Assembly: GCA_036501535.1 (NCBI GenBank)
Contig: DASYAE010000021.1
Span: 1-64,000 of the forward strand
Direction: 5' to 3'
Length of the DNA: 64,000 bases
Origin: DASYAE01 sp036501535
Lineage (GTDB): Bacteria; Actinomycetota; Actinomycetes; Streptomycetales; Catenulisporaceae
Position numbers and translations under genes: made by a program. The notes beneath the pieces were generated by a model. That model worked only from the letters and a program-made list of their open reading frames with translations. It was not told where the DNA came from and searched no databases. Below, one piece after another: positions 1-8,169 of this stretch (positions within the stretch are counted from its first letter, which is position 1; the number at the start of each line of letters is the position of its first letter).

Positions 1-2
1 CC

Positions 3-617
3 CAACGGCGCGCGGATGTGATGTGCGCACAGATCCTGGACACCCCCGACACGACCCCGGGACAGGGCCCTGCCACACCGGCAGCCCTGGTCCAGGTCAC
101 GGTCTCACTCGAAACACTCCTCGCGCTCAACGCGCAACCCGGCGAGCTGGAACGCTACGGCGCGATCTCCGCAGACACCGCACGAGCACTGGCCATGGCA
201 CCAGGCTCCCTGTGGCGCTGGCTCGCCTACGACCCCGAGACCGGAACCCTGATCAAGACCGCACCCCGGGTGTACCAGCCAACCGCCGAAGTACGCCGCT
301 TCGTCCAGGCGAGGGACCGGGTGTGCGTGTTCCCGGGCTGTACGCGTCCGGCGTGTCGGTGCGACTTGGACCATGTCGATCCGTTCGACCACGACTGCCC
401 GGCCTGCGGCGGGCAGACCGATGAAGAGAACCTGGTCCCGCTGTGCCGTCGGCATCACCAGATCAAGACTGTCGGTGGCTTCACGGTGAAGGTGATCGTG
501 CCGGGGCGCACCGTGGAGTGGACTTCTCGACACACGGGCCGCACGTACCGCGTGGATCATGCTCATGACTACCGGCCGGACCAGGAGCCTGACATCCTTG
601 CCGGATGGGAGTACTGA
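3..617 (+). CDS. HNH endonuclease, C-terminal part (5' end outside window)
   Basis: The reading frame is open from the first bases of the window, so this is the C-terminal part of a larger protein. The visible part ends in a Cys-rich HNH nuclease module: CVFPGC, then DLDHVD (first His), CPACGG, ENLVPLC (Asn) and RRHHQIK (last His), about residues 105-155 of the visible part. Families with this C-terminus in actinobacteria usually carry an N-terminal DUF222-type domain and run 400-500 residues, so more than half is probably missing here. The internal ATG at 18 is unlikely to be the true start. These multicopy HNH proteins are often linked to mobile DNA, but no element boundary is visible. Confidence 0.85.
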   Translation, partial: QRRADVMCAQILDTPDTTPGQGPATPAALVQVTVSLETLLALNAQPGELERYGAISADTARALAMAPGSLWRWLAYDPETGTLIKTAPRVYQPTAEVRRFVQARDRVCVFPGCTRPACRCDLDHVDPFDHDCPACGGQTDEENLVPLCRRHHQIKTVGGFTVKVIVPGRTVEWTSRHTGRTYRVDHAHDYRPDQEPDILAGWEY

Positions 618-681
618 TACAGGCGAGCCGGCGTTGAGCGTCGCGTCGGGCCGCGGCTACAGCCTCCCGAGTCGGCGCTGA

Positions 682-1623
682 TCAGCCCTCTGCCTGAGTG
701 TGAGAGTGCGCGTCTGCCGGGACCGGCCCGGTCAGGTGGGCCCGCGCGTATTTGCGGAAGGCCGCTACGAGGCGGTTGCGGTCGTCCGCCCGGGTCGCGA
801 GTGCCACATGGCTCGGCTCGATGCCGTCGAGCGGGATCGTCGTCAGGTCGGGGCGCAGGCTGTCGGCCCGTAGGCCGGCCGAGACTACGGCCACGGCCTG
901 GCCGGAGGCGATCAGCTCGAGCTTGTCCTCGAGTGCGTGGACGAGCGGGCCGTCCGGCGCGGGGCGGCCGTCCGGGCGCGGGTCGATGCGCCAGAAGGCG
1001 TTCCAGGTTGGGTCCGACAGTCTTGGCATCGGCTCGTCCGCGATGTCGTCGAGGGTGATCGACTCCTTGCCCACCAGGCGGTGGTCCCGTGGCACCAGCA
1101 GTGCGCGCGGCTCGTCGTAGAGGACTGTCACGTGCAGTTGGTCGGTGGGGAACGGCAGCCGGGTGACCGCCGCGTCGACTCGGTGGTCGAGCAGTGCCCT
1201 GCGCGGCTCGTCCCAGCCCAGGTGCGCGGTTCGCACGTCGGCGTCGGGATGGCGGTGGCGCAGTTCGCGCACTGCCGGGGTCACGATGATGCCGGTGGTG
1301 AAGCCGATGGCGATTCGGCTCGGCTCGGCGGCGGCCCGTGTTTCGGCGGCGGCCTGGGCGGCCGAGCGTAGCAGTGCCTTGGCTCGGGGTAGGAAGGCCT
1401 GTCCGGCTTCGGTCAGCTGCGTGCCCTGTGTGGTGCGGTCCAACAGGCGGGCGCCGAGTTGCTGTTCGAGCTGGCGTATCTGTCGGCTCAGCGAGGGCTG
1501 GGCGACGCGCAACTCGGCGGCCGCGCGGCCGAAGTGGCGGTGTTCGGCGACCGCGATGAAGTAGCGGACGAGCCGTAGGTCGAGGTCGGGCGAGGGAGGG
1601 GGTGGGGGCGGCGAGTCGGGCAT
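682..1623 (-). CDS. LysR family transcriptional regulator
   Basis: A LysR-type regulator of about 313 residues, normal for the family. The N-terminal winged helix-turn-helix is clear (LRLVRYFIAVAEHRHFGRAA, then AQPSLSRQIRQLE) and is followed by a long periplasmic-binding-protein-like effector domain. I chose the ATG at 1623. An in-frame TTG at 1656 would add 11 residues; neither start has an ideal ribosome binding site. It is transcribed divergently from the NAD-dependent epimerase at 1801. That is the classic LysR arrangement and suggests it controls that gene and itself through the shared AT-rich spacer. The inducer cannot be told from sequence. Confidence 0.9.
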   Translation of the reverse strand: MPDSPPPPPPSPDLDLRLVRYFIAVAEHRHFGRAAAELRVAQPSLSRQIRQLEQQLGARLLDRTTQGTQLTEAGQAFLPRAKALLRSAAQAAAETRAAAEPSRIAIGFTTGIIVTPAVRELRHRHPDADVRTAHLGWDEPRRALLDHRVDAAVTRLPFPTDQLHVTVLYDEPRALLVPRDHRLVGKESITLDDIADEPMPRLSDPTWNAFWRIDPRPDGRPAPDGPLVHALEDKLELIASGQAVAVVSAGLRADSLRPDLTTIPLDGIEPSHVALATRADDRNRLVAAFRKYARAHLTGPVPADAHSHTQAEG

Positions 1624-1697
1624 GCCTCTATGGTAGCTCGTCGGCTCGCCAGGCAATCGTGGCTGGCTGCTTTGAGCTTTGGTGATGCCTGGAATGT

Positions 1698-1707
1698 ATT
1701 AAGTAAT
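1698..1707. promoter_or_regulatory. AT-rich palindrome in the LysR/epimerase spacer
   Basis: ATTA-AG-TAAT is an inverted repeat inside an AT-rich patch in otherwise GC-rich DNA, between the divergent LysR gene and epimerase gene. It resembles a LysR T-N11-A type recognition core. The role is inferred from position and symmetry. Confidence 0.4.
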
Positions 1708-1800
1708 TTGAAACGGGCCTTGGACGGGGGATGCTTCGCCGGCGCACTGTGGAGGCACCGGCCCGGCCTCATCGGGCCCACTGCCACCACGGAGCACAGA

Positions 1801-2724
1801 ATGCGTATATTCGTGACCGGAGCGACCGGACTGGTCGGCTCCGCCGTTGTCCGGGATCTGCTGAGCGCCGGGCATCAGGTTGTCGGTCTCGCCCGCTCGG
1901 ACCGGGCCGCCGCGGCACTGACGGCAGTTGGGGCCGAGGTGTACCGCGGTTCCCTCGACGACCCGGACGGCCTGCGTGCCGCCGCGGACGCCTCGGACGG
2001 CGCCATTCACACCGCCTTCACCAACATCTCCGACACCGGCGACTTCGCGGCCGCGTGCGAGGTCGAACGGCGCGCCATCGAGGCGCTCGGCGGGGCGCTG
2101 GCCGGCTCCGATCGGCCGCTGGTCGTCACCTCCGGCACCGGTCTGCTTCCGGTGGGCCGTCTCGGTACTGAGGAGGACCTGCCCGACCCGGACTCGCCCG
2201 TGGCGCTGCGGGGAGCCGCCGAGGGTGTGGCGCTCGCGTTCGCCGGACGTGGCGTGCGCGTTTCGGTGGTGCGCCTCGGGGCGTCCGTGCACAGCGATGC
2301 CGACAAGCGCGGATTCGTTCCGTCCTTGATCGCCATCGCCCGCGCTAAGGGCGTCGCAGCGTACGTAGGCGACGGGGCCAATCGCTGGCCTGCAGTGCAC
2401 CAGCTTGACGCTGCGCGCCTTTACCGCCTGGCTGTCGAGTCGGCGCCCGCGGGTGCTCGCCTGCACGGGGTCGGCGAGGAGGGCGTGCCTATGCGGGAGA
2501 TCGCCGCGGTCATCGGCCGGCGACTGGACGTGCCTGTGCGGTCCGTCTCGCCGCAGGAGGCCGCCGGCCACTTCGGCTTCCTGGCCGGCTTCGCCGGGGT
2601 GGACGCTCCGGCTTCCAGCGTTCTGACCCAGAAGCTGCTCGGCTGGCAGCCGGAGGGGGTCGGCCTGATCGCGGATCTCGAGGCAGGGCACTACTTCACC
2701 GGCGGTGGCGTCAGGCGTTCTTGA
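1801..2724 (+). CDS. NAD-dependent epimerase/dehydratase family (extended SDR)
   Basis: An extended short-chain dehydrogenase of 307 residues. The Rossmann nucleotide-binding motif GATGLVGS lies at residues 7-14, and the rest follows the NAD(P)-dependent epimerase/YwnB-like layout, with a strand ending VVTSGTGLL where these enzymes carry the active-site Ser/Thr. A typical YxxxK is not obvious, so activity on a sugar nucleotide is uncertain. The ATG at 1801 begins immediately at the conserved RIFVTGATG strand. The open frame extends upstream but has no SDR sequence there. It probably belongs to the regulon of the divergent LysR protein. Its 3' end overlaps the convergent GH53 gene by 14 bp. 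Confidence 0.82.
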   Translation: MRIFVTGATGLVGSAVVRDLLSAGHQVVGLARSDRAAAALTAVGAEVYRGSLDDPDGLRAAADASDGAIHTAFTNISDTGDFAAACEVERRAIEALGGALAGSDRPLVVTSGTGLLPVGRLGTEEDLPDPDSPVALRGAAEGVALAFAGRGVRVSVVRLGASVHSDADKRGFVPSLIAIARAKGVAAYVGDGANRWPAVHQLDAARLYRLAVESAPAGARLHGVGEEGVPMREIAAVIGRRLDVPVRSVSPQEAAGHFGFLAGFAGVDAPASSVLTQKLLGWQPEGVGLIADLEAGHYFTGGGVRRS

Positions 2725-3772
2725 AGCCGTTCATGATGACCGTGGGCTCGCGGTTGGCGGAGCTCCAGGCGGTGGAGCCGTAGCTGTCGAAGGGCGCGTA
2801 CACCTCAGGCTCCCAGTAGAACAGGCCGAGGCCGCCGTTGCTCTTCAGGGCGCTGATGTAGGTCTCCAGGGCGGTCTCGGTGCCGGACGGGCTGCTGACC
2901 GGGCCGCCGAACTCGGCCTGCATGAACGGCTTGCCGTAGGCGCTGGCAATCTCGTGCATGTTCGCCACGATTCCGGCCGCGACGCTCGCGCTGCCGTACG
3001 AGGAGAACACCGACATGTCCCACTTGCCGCCGTTCCCGCTGAAGGCGCTGAAGAAGGTCTGCATCGAGGAGTAGTTCTGCGGCTGGGCCAGATGGATGGC
3101 CACCTGCGTGCTCGGGAACACCTCCTTCACCATGTCGTGGGCGGCGTTGAGCAGGCCGGTCATCTGCGCGGGGTAGTTCACTCCGCCGATCGGGTGGCAG
3201 ATGCCGCTGTTGATCTCGTTGCCGATCTGGACCCATGCGGGCGTGACGTTGTAGTACTTGATGATGTTCATCGAGTCGTACACGTAGTTGTACATCGCGT
3301 TGAGCATCTGGCTGTAGGTCATGCCCGCCCACGCCGCCGGCGGGTTCTGCACGCCGACCGAGTTCCACGTGTCGCCGAAGTGGTAGTCGATGAGCACCTG
3401 CATACCGGCGTTCTTGGCCAGCACGGCCATGGCCGCGGTCTGGTCGATGTTGCAGTTCCCGTTGACCGGGTCGCTCGACGGATTGACCCACGTCCGCAAC
3501 CGGATCGCGTTGATGCCGTAGCCGGCCAGGATGGTGAACAGGTTCTGCTGCTGGCCGCTGGCGTTGTTCCAGGTGTAGCCGAGGGCTGTCATCTGCTGCG
3601 CCCAGCTGATGTCGGCCCCGTTGATGAATGTGGCCGCCTGCGCCGGGCCGGCCGGCGCGGCGACCGACCCGGCCCCGAGGGCGAGCCCGGCGGCGCCCAG
3701 CGCGGTGCCCCTCAGCAGGGTCCGCCGGTCGAGGGCGCCGAAGTCCTTGCCGTTGCGCTCAATCTCGCTCAT
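2711..3772 (-). CDS. Secreted GH53 arabinogalactan endo-beta-1,4-galactanase
   Basis: A glycoside hydrolase family 53 enzyme of 353 residues, predicted to cut beta-1,4-galactan side chains of pectin outside the cell. The N-terminus has a Tat-type signal: DRRTLLRG near residues 15-22, then a hydrophobic Ala/Gly/Leu stretch and an Ala-rich cleavage region. The catalytic pair is visible as QIGNEINSG (acid/base Glu) and MQAEFGG (nucleophile Glu). INAIRLRTWVNPS and LIDYHFGDTW are characteristic of the family. No carbohydrate-binding module is present. A convergent overlap of 14 bp with the upstream epimerase suggests no separate terminator. It probably works with transporters outside this window. 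Confidence 0.92.
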   Translation of the reverse strand: MSEIERNGKDFGALDRRTLLRGTALGAAGLALGAGSVAAPAGPAQAATFINGADISWAQQMTALGYTWNNASGQQQNLFTILAGYGINAIRLRTWVNPSSDPVNGNCNIDQTAAMAVLAKNAGMQVLIDYHFGDTWNSVGVQNPPAAWAGMTYSQMLNAMYNYVYDSMNIIKYYNVTPAWVQIGNEINSGICHPIGGVNYPAQMTGLLNAAHDMVKEVFPSTQVAIHLAQPQNYSSMQTFFSAFSGNGGKWDMSVFSSYGSASVAAGIVANMHEIASAYGKPFMQAEFGGPVSSPSGTETALETYISALKSNGGLGLFYWEPEVYAPFDSYGSTAWSSANREPTVIMNGFKNA

Positions 3773-4184
3773 GATCGGCCTCTTCTACACGCTTGCAGAC
3801 ATTTCCGAACAGCTGCGAGACGAGGGAAGCAAACGACGGCGCAGGCGTCAACGAAGGCGCCGGGAAAGCTGGCTGTTGGCTCCGCCGGGCGGCGCTGGCC
3901 TGCTGTAACGGCGCGCCGACGCGTGACAGTGGTTTCATGCGCATGATCCAGGCCTCAAACCATGGTGGGCGGCGTGCGGTCGTCAGCCGCCCACCACGGC
4001 ATGATCGAACACGGATGGGGCCTGACGGAAGTTCAGATCCTCCGTCCGCACTCGCCGGACCTGCGCCGCGGCGCGGCATTCCGCTCGACGCGCCGCGGGC
4101 CGCTTCATTACGATCGTTCCCGCCACGGTAGGACAGCGCCTTGAGTTCCGGCTCCCGGCGCCGCTACCAGAGGAGCAACGGGAA
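3773..4184. other. Divergent intergenic region, GH53 / alpha-beta hydrolase
   Basis: About 410 bp between the divergent GH53 and alpha/beta hydrolase starts. Open frames here look like chance. The only structure I can support is a perfect 10-bp inverted repeat at 3964-3995, listed separately. No clear LacI- or AraR-type operator was seen near the GH53 start. Confidence 0.6.
3964..3995. terminator. GC-rich 10-bp hairpin between divergent genes
   Basis: GGTGGGCGGC and its exact reverse complement GCCGCCCACC flank a 12-nt loop. No annotated gene ends here, so it may be an attenuator in the 5' leader of the hydrolase mRNA, the terminator of an unannotated short transcript, or a protein-binding inverted repeat. 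There is no U tract. Confidence 0.4.
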
Positions 4185-5138
4185 ATGCGGGTACGGGGCA
4201 CGACATCGCGGGCACGAGTACGGCTCTACGCGGGCACGCTGGCGGCGGCGGGCGCCCTGGTGGCGGCGACGATAACCGGCGTACCGGCGGCTTCTGCTTC
4301 GGCCGCTGCATCCTCACCGCCCCCGCCGCCCGACATCCTCAGCGCGCCGACGCTGGTCGCGCAGACCCGCGACGGCGATGTCGGCTACCGCGAGATCGGG
4401 CGCGGCAGCGCCATCGTTCTGATCATGGGCTATGGCGGGTCCATGGACGACTGGGCGCCCGACTTCGTCGACGCGCTGGCTGCGCACCACACCGTCGTCG
4501 TGTTCGACAACGCCGGGATCGGCGCGACGAGCGCGCTTCCCGCGCCGCTCACCGCCTCGGCCATGGCCGATCAGACCAGCGCCCTGATCAGCACGCTGCG
4601 GCTGTACCGGCCGGCCGTGCTCGGCTGGTCCCTCGGCGGCGTCATCGCGCAGGCGCTCGCGGTGCGCCATCCCTTCCAGGTCGGCCGGCTGATCCTGGGT
4701 GCCACGCAGGCCGGCACCGGGCTGTCGGCGCCCATTCCGCCCGCCGTCCAGGCCGCCTTGAACAGCACGAATCCGGCGGTGCTGCTCTCCGTGCTGTTCC
4801 CGGCCGATCAGGTTGCCGCGGCGCAGGCCTACATCGAGGGCATCCTCGCCTATCCGAGCCTGTATACGGCCTCTGTCACGGTCAGGGCAGAGCAGACGGC
4901 CGCGTTCAATCTGTGGATGGCCGGCGACGACCCGGCCGGGCGGCACCCCGGCGCCATCCACGCGCCCACCCTGGTCGCCGACGGGCTGCAGGACGTGGTC
5001 GATCCGACCTCGAACGACTATCTGCTGGCGCGCAGCATCCCCCGCGCCCGGCTGGTGCTTTACCCCGATGCGGGGCACGCGTTCATGTTCCAGGACACGG
5101 CGCAGTTCGTCGCGCTCGTGGACCGGTTCGTGTCCTGA
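4185..5138 (+). CDS. Secreted alpha/beta hydrolase
   Basis: An alpha/beta-hydrolase fold protein of 317 residues with an N-terminal signal peptide (basic start, hydrophobic Ala/Gly/Val core, cleavage near ASASAAA, about residue 40). The nucleophile elbow is GWSLGG (Ser near 149). The oxyanion region is MGYGGSMDDW, and the C-terminal acid and His are in ADGLQDVVDP and DAGHAFMF. This completes a Ser-Asp-His triad. It is similar in layout to secreted esterases and haloperoxidase-like hydrolases; the substrate is unknown. The ATG at 4185 has GAGGAG upstream. It stands alone on this strand. Confidence 0.88.
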   Translation: MRVRGTTSRARVRLYAGTLAAAGALVAATITGVPAASASAAASSPPPPPDILSAPTLVAQTRDGDVGYREIGRGSAIVLIMGYGGSMDDWAPDFVDALAAHHTVVVFDNAGIGATSALPAPLTASAMADQTSALISTLRLYRPAVLGWSLGGVIAQALAVRHPFQVGRLILGATQAGTGLSAPIPPAVQAALNSTNPAVLLSVLFPADQVAAAQAYIEGILAYPSLYTASVTVRAEQTAAFNLWMAGDDPAGRHPGAIHAPTLVADGLQDVVDPTSNDYLLARSIPRARLVLYPDAGHAFMFQDTAQFVALVDRFVS

Positions 5139-5202
5139 GCGCGTCCTGAGCGCGATCGCATCGTCTCGTCATCGGCACTGGTCGCGATGGGTCCCATGGT
5201 CC

Positions 5203-5208
5203 TAAAAT
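5203..5208 (+). promoter_or_regulatory. Candidate -10 box (TAAAAT) of the 19-residue peptide gene
   Basis: TAAAAT is rare in this GC-rich DNA and lies 79 bp before the GTG of the small ORF at 5288. A good -35 box is not evident at 17 bp spacing, so this is a weak promoter call. Confidence 0.35.
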
Positions 5209-5287
5209 CGGGTACTGGTCACGGCTCGGCCGAGTCGCGGGGCCCCTCCCGCGCGGCGCGCGGGACGGGACGAAGGGAGGTTCGATC

Positions 5288-5347
5288 GTGGTCTTTCTCA
5301 TCATGCGCCTAATCAGGTTGCTGAAGCGTAAGCGGCTGGCGCCCTGA
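5288..5347 (+). CDS. Candidate 19-residue cationic hydrophobic peptide
   Basis: A 20-codon ORF reading VVFLIMRLIRLLKRKRLAP with GTG as start. It has a strong ribosome binding site (GAAGGGAGG, 7 nt before the GTG), a possible -10 box upstream and a GC-rich hairpin just after its stop. The peptide is half hydrophobic and half Lys/Arg, and could form a short amphipathic or membrane-associated helix. It is too short for ordinary gene calling. I do not recognise the family. Possibilities are a small membrane regulator, a type I toxin-like peptide or a leader peptide. The complete expression signals are the main support. Confidence 0.5.
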   Translation: MVFLIMRLIRLLKRKRLAP

Positions 5348-5377
5348 GCCGGTTGGCGGCGCACAGCGCCTGCGTAC

Positions 5378-5405
5378 GGGCCCGGCGCCGAGCGGTGCCG
5401 GGCCC
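5378..5405 (+). terminator. Hairpin terminator after the small peptide ORF
   Basis: GGGCCCGGC and GCCGGGCCC form a perfect 9-bp stem around a 10-nt loop, 30 nt past the stop of the 19-residue ORF and before the acetyltransferase. There is no U tract, as is common in actinobacteria. Confidence 0.6.
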
Positions 5406-5429
5406 GACCACGCTGGGCTGCCGGACTGA

Positions 5430-5894
5430 TTGACTGATCCCGTGACCGACTACCTGATCCGCGCCGCGTCCGCCGCCGACCTGCCCGCCATCGTGGCCCT
5501 GCTCGCCGACGACCCGCTCGGCGCCGCCCGCGAGTCGCCCGACGATCTGGCGCCTTATTCGGCGGCCTTCGCGCGCATCCAAGCCGACCCGGGCCACGAC
5601 GTTTTCGTCGCCGAGCGGGACGGCGTGGTCGTCGGGACGCTGCAGCTCACCATCATTCCGGGGCTCTCCCGGCGCGGGATGACCCGTGCGCTGATCGAGG
5701 CCGTGCGGATCGCCGCCGACCAGCGCGGCGGGGGCCTTGGAACGCTCATGGTCCGGCACGCGATCGACGAGGCGCGCCGCCACGGGTGCGGCATGGTGCA
5801 GCTCACCTCGGATGCCACCCGCACGGACGCGCACCGCTTCTACGAACGGCTCGGCTTCGTCGCCTCGCACGTCGGCTTGAAGCTTCAGCTGTGA
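5430..5894 (+). CDS. GNAT family N-acetyltransferase
   Basis: A GCN5-related acetyltransferase of about 150 residues. The acetyl-CoA pyrophosphate-binding loop is QRGGGLGTLM near residues 95-104, followed by the family helix and the C-terminal RFYERLGF motif. The start is unclear: TTG at 5430 gives 154 residues, GTG at 5442 gives 150; neither has a good ribosome binding site. It could acetylate a small molecule or a protein N-terminus. The last 10 bp overlap the 3' end of the convergent gene at 5885-6784. Confidence 0.88.
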   Translation: MTDPVTDYLIRAASAADLPAIVALLADDPLGAARESPDDLAPYSAAFARIQADPGHDVFVAERDGVVVGTLQLTIIPGLSRRGMTRALIEAVRIAADQRGGGLGTLMVRHAIDEARRHGCGMVQLTSDATRTDAHRFYERLGFVASHVGLKLQL

Positions 5895-6784
5895 GCTTGG
5901 CCCGCGTGCGCCGCCAGCGCCGCCCGCGCCTGCGCGGCGACCGCCCGGTGCGCTCCGGACAGGCCGCGCTGATCGTCGAGGCAGGCGGCCGGATTCTCCT
6001 TGTCGGGGCGCACGATCACGCGCCGCCGCATCCAGACGTCCTGCGGGCGCAGCAGGTAGTTCGCGGTCAGGACCGAGCCCCCGCGGCCGAGTACGTATTC
6101 GACGGCCTGGAACAGCTCGCCCTGGTCCCGGGACAGGACGCTGAGGGCGGGGACGAACAGCGGTTCCGCCGCCGCGTCGAGAACGGCGCGCTGTGCGAGC
6201 GCGGTAGCATCGCCGCCCGTCGGCGGCTGCGGGGCCGGGCCGTCCGGCAGCCGGTACCGGTTGGGCCCGCCCTCGGCGAGAATCCCGTCCAGCGCGGTGA
6301 AGCAGGCCCACGCCCGCGGGTAGGCGGCGGGCAGCCGGCTGAAGACGTCGTCGGCGGCGCCGTCCACGGCGTCACCCGATACCTGCTCAGCGCCCTGCTG
6401 CCGGCTGACGATCAGGTGCGAGAGCGGGTTCGCCGCCTTCGTCGTGATGTCCTTGACGCCGTCCGCGCTGACCGGGCCGCCCGCGCCGCACAGCTCGTCG
6501 AGCCGGCTGTTGCGCACGACCACCGCCACGGCGCCCTTGATGTGCGGCAGCGCCTCGCGCGGCAGGTAGGAGAAGACCTCCTCGAGGAACGGCGCGGTCA
6601 GGATGTTCTGCGCGTCCGGGGCGAGCGCGGCGAACGCCTCCGCCCGCGCCAGCACGTCCTCGCCGGCCGCCGCGGCGAGCGCCGGCCCCACGCCGTGCCC
6701 GTCGCGCAGCAGGGCTGGCAGCTCGTCGCGGCAGAACGCCGCCATCAGCGTCGGGTCCGGCTTGATCTGCGGGTCCGCGTCCAC
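5885..6784 (-). CDS. Unrecognised 299-residue protein downstream of a JmjC-like cupin
   Basis: I do not recognise this family. The protein is soluble, with no signal peptide or membrane segment, and looks mostly helical and Ala-rich. Conserved-looking stretches include NILTAPFLEEVFSYLPREA, AVVVRNSRLDELCG, AYPRAWACFTAL and LFQAVEYVLG. It starts 33 bp after the stop of the cupin gene on the same strand, so the two are very likely co-transcribed. A role as partner, substrate carrier or modified target of the cupin oxygenase is inference only. Confidence 0.75.
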   Translation of the reverse strand: MDADPQIKPDPTLMAAFCRDELPALLRDGHGVGPALAAAAGEDVLARAEAFAALAPDAQNILTAPFLEEVFSYLPREALPHIKGAVAVVVRNSRLDELCGAGGPVSADGVKDITTKAANPLSHLIVSRQQGAEQVSGDAVDGAADDVFSRLPAAYPRAWACFTALDGILAEGGPNRYRLPDGPAPQPPTGGDATALAQRAVLDAAAEPLFVPALSVLSRDQGELFQAVEYVLGRGGSVLTANYLLRPQDVWMRRRVIVRPDKENPAACLDDQRGLSGAHRAVAAQARAALAAHAGQAHS

Positions 6785-6817
6785 TTCTCGCCTCTCGCCT
6801 CTAGCCCCTCGCGCCGC

Positions 6818-8080
6818 TCAGTCCGCGTCGGCCGGGGACAGGGTCAGGAAGCCCTCGCGCAGCAGCGTCCTGACGATCTCCAGCCGGCCGGACAGGTCCA
6901 GCGCCTCCGGCATGTCGGCCGCGGTGAACCCCTTGCCGTCGTCCTCGACCAGGAACTGCACGATCGCCACCACCGCGGCCGGCAGCTCGACCGCCTTGCT
7001 GTGGAACTCCAGCCGGATCGTCGAGCCGGGGCCGCCGGTCCCGCTCACGCCCAGGTTGAAGCGCATCCCCGCGCGCCGGTACACCGTCGTCTCGGTGTCG
7101 ACCGCGTCCAGCTGCTCCAGGTCGTTCAGATGCCCGCGCAGGTTCGGCGAGATCACGAAGGTCGCCCGGGAGGCCGCGGTGTTCACGATCTGCTCCGGCC
7201 GGAACCCGGTCAGCAGCGAGCCGATCAGCTCGCGCAGCTCGGCGACCGCCGCCTCGCGCGCCTCCGGGGTGCGCGCGAACCCGACCGGCAGCGCCGCGCG
7301 CAGCCGCACGTCCCGAGCGGCCAGCTCGAACAGCGCGTCCTGGATCATCGGGAACCACAGCGGCCGGTGCACGCCGATGGTCAGGTGCGCCGAGGCCGTC
7401 TCGTGGGACCGGGCCGCGTGGACCGTGCCGCGCGGCAGATACAGCACGTCGCCGGGCTGCATCTCCAGCTGCGTCTCCGGCTCGGCCGGCACGTCGAGGC
7501 TCGGGCCGAGGCTGCGGAACTCGTGCGGCGGCATCGGCAGCGGCCGCGGGAACGGCGTGCCGTAGACGCCCCACTCCTTCGTGCCGTAGATCTGCAGCAC
7601 GATCACGTCGTGCGTGTCGTAGTGCGGCTTGAAGCCCTGCGCCCGCCCGCCGGGGGTCAGGTAGACGTTCATCTCCAGGCCCGAGTTGAGCTCGGAGTGC
7701 AGGTCCCGCTCGAGCCGCTTGAGCGGTTCGAGCCGCTCGTTCACCGAGTTCAGCACGATCGTCGCGCCGGAGCGGTAGTGCCGGTAGACGGTCTCCAGCC
7801 GGTTGGCCGCCTCATGCCGGCGGCTGGCCGGGTCGGCGATGATCGTGTCCATGCCGTCGGCGGCCACCCGGATGTTCTCGAAGTTCGGGCCGGACAGGCT
7901 CAGCAGCCGGTCGAGGTCGTCGAAGGTGAGCAGGTCGGCGAAGTACTCCGGGTCGGCGCGGCTCAGGTGCAGCGGCTTGCGGTCGAGGTACTCCTGCTCG
8001 AACTGCTGCCGGGTGAGCGGGGCGAGCAGCCGGTCGAGGCCGTGCTCGACCGGCTGCGCGAGGTCGCTGGTGTAGCTCAT
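6818..8080 (-). CDS. Cupin-4/JmjC-like 2-oxoglutarate oxygenase
   Basis: A 420-residue member of the cupin_4 family, related to the ribosomal oxygenases YcfD, MINA and NO66 that hydroxylate residues in ribosomal proteins. The iron-binding facial triad is visible: PHYDTHDV (HxD) near residues 150-157 and, after PGDVLYLPRGTVHAA, the distal His. LQIYGTKEWGVYG is the typical strand after the HxD. The length matches the two-domain proteins, with a C-terminal winged-helix-like region. Fe(II) and 2-oxoglutarate use is expected; the target is unknown. It lies upstream of the unknown 299-residue gene and downstream of a MarR gene. Confidence 0.85.
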   Translation of the reverse strand: MSYTSDLAQPVEHGLDRLLAPLTRQQFEQEYLDRKPLHLSRADPEYFADLLTFDDLDRLLSLSGPNFENIRVAADGMDTIIADPASRRHEAANRLETVYRHYRSGATIVLNSVNERLEPLKRLERDLHSELNSGLEMNVYLTPGGRAQGFKPHYDTHDVIVLQIYGTKEWGVYGTPFPRPLPMPPHEFRSLGPSLDVPAEPETQLEMQPGDVLYLPRGTVHAARSHETASAHLTIGVHRPLWFPMIQDALFELAARDVRLRAALPVGFARTPEAREAAVAELRELIGSLLTGFRPEQIVNTAASRATFVISPNLRGHLNDLEQLDAVDTETTVYRRAGMRFNLGVSGTGGPGSTIRLEFHSKAVELPAAVVAIVQFLVEDDGKGFTAADMPEALDLSGRLEIVRTLLREGFLTLSPADAD

Positions 8081-8169
8081 GCCGAAACACCTGTTTCGTA
8101 GGTCCGGGCGGTGCGGCTCTCATGCTAAAACGCCCGGCGGCGGATCGAGGACAGAGGGCCGCCGGATCG

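Noticed and set aside
105..566. Minus-strand frame opposite the HNH gene
   Set aside because: It is antisense to a clear nuclease motif and has no domain or start signal.
5786..8101. 771-codon plus-strand frame
   Set aside because: Its Arg/Gly/Val-rich translation is a shadow of the cupin and partner genes on the other strand, as GC-rich codon use keeps antisense frames open.
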